Assembly: GCA_035650655.1 (NCBI GenBank)
Contig: DASRHG010000094.1
Coordinates: 1 to 17,726 of the forward strand
Length of the DNA: 17,726 bases
From: DASRHG01 sp035650655
Lineage (GTDB): Bacteria > Desulfobacterota > Binatia > DP-6
Direction of reading: 5' to 3'
Positions 9,142 through 13,714 of the stretch are shown here, in pieces (within the stretch, counting starts at the first letter, position 1; the number at the start of each line of letters is the position of its first letter). Position numbers and translations under genes: made by a program. The notes under the pieces are model-generated. The model had not been told where the DNA came from. It searched no databases and saw only the letters and a list, made by a program, of their open reading frames with translations.

Positions 9142-9822
9142 TCACGCACCGGCCTGCCTCACGACGCGCGCCTCCGCGGGCCGCCCGACGCGGCTCCGCA
9201 CCACGCGCACGGCGGCCTCGACGCCGTCGAGTACGACGAGCCGGCCGGGCCCGCCGCTCCAGCGGACGCGCGCCGCCTCGACCGCGAGCCGGAGCGCCGC
9301 GAAGCTCCCCGCCGCGGGCCGGGGCGCGACGACGAGGAGCGTCGTCCGCGTCCCCTCGGCCGCGCGCGCGAGGCGGGAGACGGCCGCGGTGTCGGGCGGC
9401 TCGCGGCTCGCACGCTCGTCCAGGTCGAGGACGACGAGCCCGAAGCCGCCCGCGCGGAGCACGAGCTCGGCCGCGCGCCGCTCGTCCCCGGGGCGGTGGG
9501 GACGGATCCAGAGCGTGCGGTCGAGGACGACGCCCGCACCGGCTGCGCCCTCGGGGTCGAGCGCGTCCGCCGGGTCGACCCAGGCGATCGTCTCGCCGGC
9601 GCGCGTCGCGGCCGCGGCCATCGCGCACGCGAGCCCCGTCCGGCCCGCGCTCGGCGGCCCGACCAGCTCCGCGATCCGGCCGCGGGGAAGCCCGCCGCCG
9701 AGCACGGCGTCGAGCGGCGCGAGCCCCGTCGGCAGCCGCTCGGCCCCGGCCGCGTGCGCCGTCCCGAGCCGCAGGCCCCCCGGTCTGCCGAGCCGATCGA
9801 GGAGGGCCGCCGCGCTGGACAT
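9142..9822 (-). CDS. imuA: ImuA: RecA-like mutasome protein
   Basis: A 226-residue RecA-fold protein immediately upstream of imuB. The beginning PTGLAPLDAVLGGGLPRGRIAELVGPPSAGRTGL is the ImuA/RecA-like P-loop region: GPPSAGRT at 55-62 is a Walker A in which the usual Lys is Arg61. A Walker-B-like LVVLDLDE follows. It would act with ImuB and DnaE2 in damage-induced translesion synthesis. ATG 9822 follows AGGATGCG, a weak ribosome binding site. I looked upstream for CTG-N10-CAG or GAAC-N4-GTTC LexA boxes and saw none. Confidence 0.87.
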   Translation of the reverse strand: MSSAAALLDRLGRPGGLRLGTAHAAGAERLPTGLAPLDAVLGGGLPRGRIAELVGPPSAGRTGLACAMAAAATRAGETIAWVDPADALDPEGAAGAGVVLDRTLWIRPHRPGDERRAAELVLRAGGFGLVVLDLDERASREPPDTAAVSRLARAAEGTRTTLLVVAPRPAAGSFAALRLAVEAARVRWSGGPGRLVVLDGVEAAVRVVRSRVGRPAEARVVRQAGA

Positions 9823-9830
9823 CGCATCCT

Positions 9831-9905
9831 GTTTCGCCTTTTCTTCGACTCCATGTCAACCCCGACCGCGGAGCGAAAAGTCGTTGACGGACAGGGGCTT
9901 CCGCA
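9831..9905. promoter_or_regulatory. Candidate back-to-back promoters between imuA and the plus-strand genes
   Basis: On the minus strand TTGACA (9859-9854) is a perfect -35 hexamer directed at imuA, though the expected -10 position (9836-9831, CGAAAC) is poor. On the plus strand TTGACG (9884-9889) is followed 17 bp later by TACTCG, directed at the FNR-type gene and the methyltransferase remnant. GTCAAC (9855-9860) and GTTGAC (9883-9888) also form an inverted repeat 22 bp apart, which could be a regulator site. Confidence 0.35.
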
Positions 9906-9931
9906 CTACTCGCACGCCCGATGCTCCGTCC

Positions 9932-10081
9932 GCCGCGCGCGTCGCGGTCGGCGCCGTGCTCGCGCTCGGCGGCATCGGCCTCATGGTCGCCGCGCAGCTC
10001 GACCTCGGCCCCGCGTGGCGCGTCGGCATCGAGGCGGAGGCGCGGCCGGGCCTCGTGACCACGGGGTGGTACGCCGTCGGC
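9932..10081 (+). pseudogene. Remnant of an isoprenylcysteine carboxyl methyltransferase-like membrane protein
   Basis: The frame here reads a hydrophobic helix (ALGGIGLMVAAQLDLG) followed by AWRVGIEAEARPGLVTTGWY. This matches the characteristic LG.SWRVGVDE...LVT.G.Y section of ICMT/PEMT-like methyltransferases, where RNP normally follows. Here it becomes GLRRGPWRRVP and the catalytic C-terminal half is missing, as are the N-terminal membrane helices. The stretch is open into the FNR-type gene downstream in the same frame, but a fusion is unlikely because the intervening residues (about 10085-10210) are low-complexity Arg/Gly/Pro. The rest of the 9823-10210 gap shows no gene. Confidence 0.5.
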
Positions 10082-10210
10082 CTCCGGCGCGGTCCCTGGC
10101 GGCGCGTTCCCGCGGGTGGGATCGGAAGCGGGCCAAGCGCCCCAGATCCGCGGATCCGCCGGGGCGGCGGCCGATCGCGCGCGGGGGCACCGGGCTTGCT
10201 TGCCTCCGGC

Positions 10211-10915
10211 ATGCGCAAGGTCGCGTGCGAGCAGTGCCCGACGTTCGCGGGCTGCATCGTCCGCGACCTCCGCGGGCCCGCGCTCGACGACTTCCGGGCG
10301 TGCAGCGTGAGCGGCATCTACAGATGCCGGCAGGTCCTGTTCCACGAGGGCGCGCCCGCCGGCGCGCTTTATCTCCTCTGCCTCGGGAGCGTGAAGCTCT
10401 ACCAGTCGGACGGGCTCGGGCGCGAGCACATCCTCGCGGTCGCCGCTCCGGGCGAGGTGCTGAGCGAGCTGCCGCTCGCCGCGGACGACACGTACTCCGT
10501 GTCGGCCGAGGCGCTCACCGACTGCCAGGTGAGCTGGATCGCACGCGACCGGCTCGTCGCGTTCCTCCACCGCCATCCCGAGGTCGGCGTCCAGCTCGTC
10601 GGCGCGCTCAGCCGCGCGCTCGGCGCCGCGCGGCGCAAGGCCCGCGAGTTCGCCCTCATGCGCGCGCAGGGCCGGCTCGCGGAGCTCCTCGTCCAGCTCG
10701 TGCGCGCGTCGGGCGAGGTCCCGCGGAACGGCCGTGCGCGCGTCGCGCTCGCGTACTCGCGGCGCGAGCTGGCCGAGATGATCGGCGTGTCGACCGAGAC
10801 GGCGATCCGGCTCCTCGCCCGGCTCAAGCAGAAGCGGCTGATAGAGGTCGGCCGGCACGATCTCGTCGTCACGGACCTCTCCCGCCTCGCCCGGCTCGCG
10901 AACCGCCGCGGCTGA
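10211..10915 (+). CDS. Crp/Fnr-family regulator with FNR-type [4Fe-4S] cysteines
   Basis: A 234-residue transcription factor with an N-terminal cluster region, cAMP-receptor-like beta-roll (about 40-115), dimerisation helix (about 117-150) and C-terminal winged helix-turn-helix (about 180-215). C6-x2-C9-x5-C15 plus C105 reproduce the spacing of the four cluster cysteines of E. coli FNR (C20, C23, C29, C122), so an oxygen- and NO-labile Fe-S cluster is expected. The recognition helix VSTETAIRLL keeps the DNA-contacting Glu (E196) and Arg (R200), but has Ile199 where FNR has Ser212, so the half-site may differ from TTGAT. ATG 10211 has no obvious Shine-Dalgarno. The two TGAC-N4-GTCA sites just downstream are likely targets. 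It probably switches on the following genes under anoxia or NO. Confidence 0.92.
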   Translation: MRKVACEQCPTFAGCIVRDLRGPALDDFRACSVSGIYRCRQVLFHEGAPAGALYLLCLGSVKLYQSDGLGREHILAVAAPGEVLSELPLAADDTYSVSAEALTDCQVSWIARDRLVAFLHRHPEVGVQLVGALSRALGAARRKAREFALMRAQGRLAELLVQLVRASGEVPRNGRARVALAYSRRELAEMIGVSTETAIRLLARLKQKRLIEVGRHDLVVTDLSRLARLANRRG

Positions 10916-10923
10916 CGGCGTCC

Positions 10924-10985
10924 TGACGTTTCTCCGGCTCAGAGCTGACCTCCGTCATGTTCGCCGTCCCGGCGCGGGCTACAAG
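10924..10985 (+). promoter_or_regulatory. Crp/Fnr-type operator and promoter of the cyclase-like gene
   Basis: A half-site TGAC at 10924-10927 is followed exactly 22 bp later by the palindrome TGACctccGTCA (10946-10957, centre 10951.5). A -10-like TACAAG lies at 10980-10985. With +1 near 10993 the palindrome is centred at about -41.5, the class II activator position for Crp/Fnr proteins. The same arrangement precedes the di-iron gene. Confidence 0.6.
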
Positions 10986-11026
10986 CCGCGGGATTCCGGG
11001 CGGGAGGCACGATGAGGAGAAACACG

Positions 11027-12022
11027 ATGAGCACCGCACCGACGCTGGACGAGACGATCGGCACCGAGACGCGGCATCTCCTCGCGCGGCGGTCCGAGTG
11101 GAGCATCCGGACCGGCACGCGGGACCTCGAGCTCACGGCGCACGCGCTTCGCGTGCTCCTGCAGCTCGACCGGGTCGCCCACGACCTGGCCGAGTTCCTC
11201 GCGCTCGCGGAGGCGCAGCACGCCGACGGGGGTTGGACGAGCGCGCTCGACGACGGTCCGGGCGGCGCGTGGGTCTCGGCGTTCGCGGCGATCACGTGCG
11301 CCCGGGCCGTGCGCGTCGTGGCCGACGCCCGTCTCGTCGACGCCGTCGGCCGCGCGGTCGACTTCTTCCTCGCGCGGCAGGCGCCCGACGGGTCGTGGGC
11401 CGACGCGCCCACGTGGACGCGTCTCGACGCCACGAGCCATCCGCTCAGCTTCCTCCACATCGCGCGCGCCGGCGCCTGCCCGCGCGTGCCGGAAGTGGAC
11501 GCGGCCCGCGCCGCCGCGCTCCGCTTCGTCCTCGCGGGCCAGGATCGCGACGGCGCCTTCCGCGAGCCGGAGTTCCGCTCGCCCACGGAGATCGTGGCCT
11601 CGGGGAGCCCCGTCGAGATGACGGCGCACATCCTGGAGGACAGCCTCGCGGGCGCGCTCTCGCCGGCGTCGCCGCCCGGCGCCGTGCACCGGGCGGCGCG
11701 GCGCGCGGCCGAATGGCTCGCGCGCGCGCAGCACGCCGACGGATCGTGGGACGGACGCAACGTCGACCACACGATGGACGCGGCGCGCGCGCTCATGCTG
11801 GCGCAGCGCGTCCTCCCGGAGCTCGACGTGCGCGACGCGATCGAGTCCGCCCTCGCCTGGATCCTCGCGGTGAAGAACCCGCAGGGGTGGGGGAACTTTC
11901 CCGGGGAGGCGACGAACCTCGAGCGCGCGTGCGACGGGCTCGACGCGCTCCTCAAGTACCGCGTCTACCGGCTCGGCCGCGTGGAGCCGATCGTCCAGCT
12001 CTGGGGATACGCCGTCGCCTGA
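11027..12022 (+). CDS. Half-length squalene-hopene-cyclase / prenyltransferase-like alpha-toroid protein
   Basis: A 331-residue soluble protein built of alpha/alpha-barrel repeats. QW-type repeats are visible at Q64-HADGGW70, Q118-APDGSW124, Q172-DRDGAF178, Q235-HADGSW241 and NPQGW (about 284-288). These are the signature of the terpene cyclase/protein prenyltransferase fold. Squalene-hopene cyclases are about 630 residues with a DxDD motif; this protein is half that and has only VDHTMDAA near 246-253, so cyclisation is not assured. It may bind or modify a polyprenyl lipid. ATG 11027 is chosen because AGGAG at 11015-11019 has a 7-nt spacer; ATG 11012 would give five extra residues with a tighter spacing. 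The gene has its own candidate Fnr-type promoter and stands just before the di-iron/Nod operon. Confidence 0.8.
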   Translation: MSTAPTLDETIGTETRHLLARRSEWSIRTGTRDLELTAHALRVLLQLDRVAHDLAEFLALAEAQHADGGWTSALDDGPGGAWVSAFAAITCARAVRVVADARLVDAVGRAVDFFLARQAPDGSWADAPTWTRLDATSHPLSFLHIARAGACPRVPEVDAARAAALRFVLAGQDRDGAFREPEFRSPTEIVASGSPVEMTAHILEDSLAGALSPASPPGAVHRAARRAAEWLARAQHADGSWDGRNVDHTMDAARALMLAQRVLPELDVRDAIESALAWILAVKNPQGWGNFPGEATNLERACDGLDALLKYRVYRLGRVEPIVQLWGYAVA

Positions 12023-12035
12023 GCCGGGGCCCGGC

Positions 12036-12100
12036 TGACGTCGATCATCCCGCGCGCTGACCGGCGTCATGGCGGCGCCCGTCCGACCGGTCGATAGGGT
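12036..12100 (+). promoter_or_regulatory. Crp/Fnr-type tandem operator and promoter of the di-iron/Nod operon
   Basis: An imperfect site TGACgtcgATCA (12036-12047) is followed exactly 22 bp later by the palindrome TGACcggcGTCA (12058-12069, centre 12063.5). TAGGGT at 12095-12100 or the overlapping GATAGG is a plausible -10. The spacing repeats that before the cyclase-like gene, and both palindromes are followed by TG. The centre lies about 58 bp before the ATG at 12122. Confidence 0.62.
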
Positions 12101-12121
12101 CGGGCACCGAAGGGAGGGCCG

Positions 12122-13210
12122 ATGCGCAAGTACACGCCGGCAGTCGAGACGGGGCTCGATCGGTTGCGGGAGATGGCGCGCGGGAACTTCGACCTCGAGT
12201 GGATGGACGCGAACCCGGCGGGCTGGGGACACGAGGCGACGCCGGGACCGACGGGCATCCGGCTCCGCGACGTCGAGACCGGGCACTACGGGCGCGTTCC
12301 GGAGCACGGCTCCGAGCACGGGAGCATGGCGCCGCGCGGGTGCCACGTGCCCCCCGGGACGCCCGCGCTCGGCATGTACACGGTGAACGACATGGCCGAG
12401 GTGTGGGCGGAGAACGCGGCGCTCCTCTACGACGAGGCCGTGGTTCGGCAGTGGAACTCGGTGACCGACGTCCCCTGGCACAAGCTCCAGAAGCTGCCGG
12501 ACGACCTCGAGCGCGCCGTCTGCCAGATGTGCACCGGCTTGACGGAGGTCGAGTTCGTCGCCGGCGACATGCCGGCCAAGTGGCTCTGCCGGATCAACCA
12601 CGACTTCCACGAGGTGAAGCTCTTCCTCGCGACGCAGATCATGGACGAGGCGCGGCACCTGGACGTCTTCCGCAAGCGTGCGCTCGCGAACGGCGGCGGC
12701 CTGCTGATGGCGTCGCCCGGCCAGGAGGCCCTCCTGTCCGCGATCCTCGAGGCGCCCGACTACACGACCGCCAGCGCCCTCATGCACGTCTTCGGCGAGG
12801 GCTTCGTCCTGACCCTCTTCCGCCAGGGGGAGTTCCTCGCCCCGAGCGAGGTCGAGAAGACGATCTTCCGGCTCTGCATGCAGGACGAGGCGCGCCACGT
12901 GGCGTACGGCGTGAAGCACTTGAAGTACTTTCTCGAGCGGCACCCCGAGCGCACGGAGCAGGTCCACGCGATCCTCGACCTCGGCGAGCAGGCCATCTTC
13001 ACGCTGACGCTCGAGCCGCAGACCGCCGAGCCGCGCGCGATCCTCGCCGGCGGGGGCCTCGCGAACATCGAGCTCGGCATGGCCCGCATGGCGTTCATCT
13101 ACGCCAAGCAGGTGCGCGAGTACCTCCGCCGGCTCGAGATCGCCGGGCTCGACCGCGAGCCGCGGCTCACCATTCCGAAGGAGATTCGCCTGGAGGATCT
13201 CGCGGCGTAG
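12122..13210 (+). CDS. Ferritin-like di-iron carboxylate protein (oxygenase/oxidase-like), substrate unknown
   Basis: A 362-residue protein with the complete ligand set of the ferritin/ribonucleotide-reductase-R2-like di-iron fold: E142 or E144 (LTEVEF), E176-xx-H179 (DEARH), E226 (FGEGF) and E256-xx-H259 (a second DEARH). Each ExxH lies about 30 residues after its single Glu, as expected for a four-helix bundle. The family includes AurF/CmlI-type N-oxygenases, acyl desaturases and R2-like ligand-binding oxidases; which one this resembles most I cannot tell. No signal peptide or membrane helix is seen. GGGAGG precedes ATG 12122. It is first in a tight run (17-bp gap to the SCP2-like gene, 37 bp from there to the Nod-like gene), behind the Fnr-type operator. 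A di-iron enzyme needs O2, which the downstream Nod-like protein could supply in anoxia (inference). Confidence 0.85.
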   Translation: MRKYTPAVETGLDRLREMARGNFDLEWMDANPAGWGHEATPGPTGIRLRDVETGHYGRVPEHGSEHGSMAPRGCHVPPGTPALGMYTVNDMAEVWAENAALLYDEAVVRQWNSVTDVPWHKLQKLPDDLERAVCQMCTGLTEVEFVAGDMPAKWLCRINHDFHEVKLFLATQIMDEARHLDVFRKRALANGGGLLMASPGQEALLSAILEAPDYTTASALMHVFGEGFVLTLFRQGEFLAPSEVEKTIFRLCMQDEARHVAYGVKHLKYFLERHPERTEQVHAILDLGEQAIFTLTLEPQTAEPRAILAGGGLANIELGMARMAFIYAKQVREYLRRLEIAGLDREPRLTIPKEIRLEDLAA

Positions 13211-13227
13211 CGCCGGAGGAGATGACG

Positions 13228-13677
13228 ATGGCGGCCACGATCTTTCCCTCGACGAAGTGGTTCCGGGCCCTCGCGCGCCGGATGGAAGGCGACGAGGCCA
13301 CGTACCGCGCGCTCGGCTCCGTCGACTGCACGATGGTCGTGCAGGTCGACGGAGCGCGCGGCGGCGATCTCTACGAGATCGTGTTCGAAGGCTACCGAGT
13401 CCGTTCGGTGCGGCAGCTCGCGCGCCTGGAGGACGCGTCGCCCGGCCACTTCGTCCTGCGGGCGCCGCTCGCCACCTGGCGCGAGATGATCGAGAACATC
13501 CGCGCGCACGGCGGGCCCGATCTCGCCCACACGCTCAACTACCTCACCTTCCCCGACGACCCGATGTGCGTCACCGGCCCCGATCAGCTCGAGATCGACG
13601 CGTTCTATCGGTACAACGAGAGCCTCCAGCGGTTCTTCAACGGCGCCGCGGACGTCCCGACGGCGTACGCCGGGTAG
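13228..13677 (+). CDS. SCP2-like sterol-carrier/lipid-binding protein
   Basis: A 149-residue small cytoplasmic protein whose start (FPSTKWFRALARRMEGDEATYRALGSVDC), central beta pattern, Arg/Ala-rich helix and terminal LNYLTFPDDP are SCP2-like. This fold has a hydrophobic pocket binding sterols, fatty acids or acyl-CoA. ATG 13228 is preferred since GGAGGA (13215-13220) has a 7-nt spacer; ATG 13222 has essentially none. It lies between the di-iron gene and the Nod-like gene, suggesting it delivers or shields a lipid substrate for the di-iron protein. The family call rests on recollected pattern rather than a hallmark motif. Confidence 0.75.
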   Translation: MAATIFPSTKWFRALARRMEGDEATYRALGSVDCTMVVQVDGARGGDLYEIVFEGYRVRSVRQLARLEDASPGHFVLRAPLATWREMIENIRAHGGPDLAHTLNYLTFPDDPMCVTGPDQLEIDAFYRYNESLQRFFNGAADVPTAYAG

Positions 13678-13714
13678 AAGGGCGGGCGCGGAGGCCCGGG
13701 AGGGGAGCTGCCGT

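Noticed and set aside
9823..9905. LexA box upstream of imuA
   Set aside because: Neither CTG-N10-CAG nor GAAC-N4-GTTC nor a clear related palindrome was found; SOS control cannot be supported from sequence.
6371..10858. Minus-strand open frame of 1495 codons across P450, imuB, imuA and the Fnr-type gene
   Set aside because: It crosses four genes recognised by motif and shows no domain of its own. It is a composition artefact.
13678..13714. Separate Fnr-type operator for the Nod-like gene
   Set aside because: No TGAC/GTCA or TTGAT/ATCAA pair is present in the 37-bp gap, so the gene is best read as part of the upstream operon.
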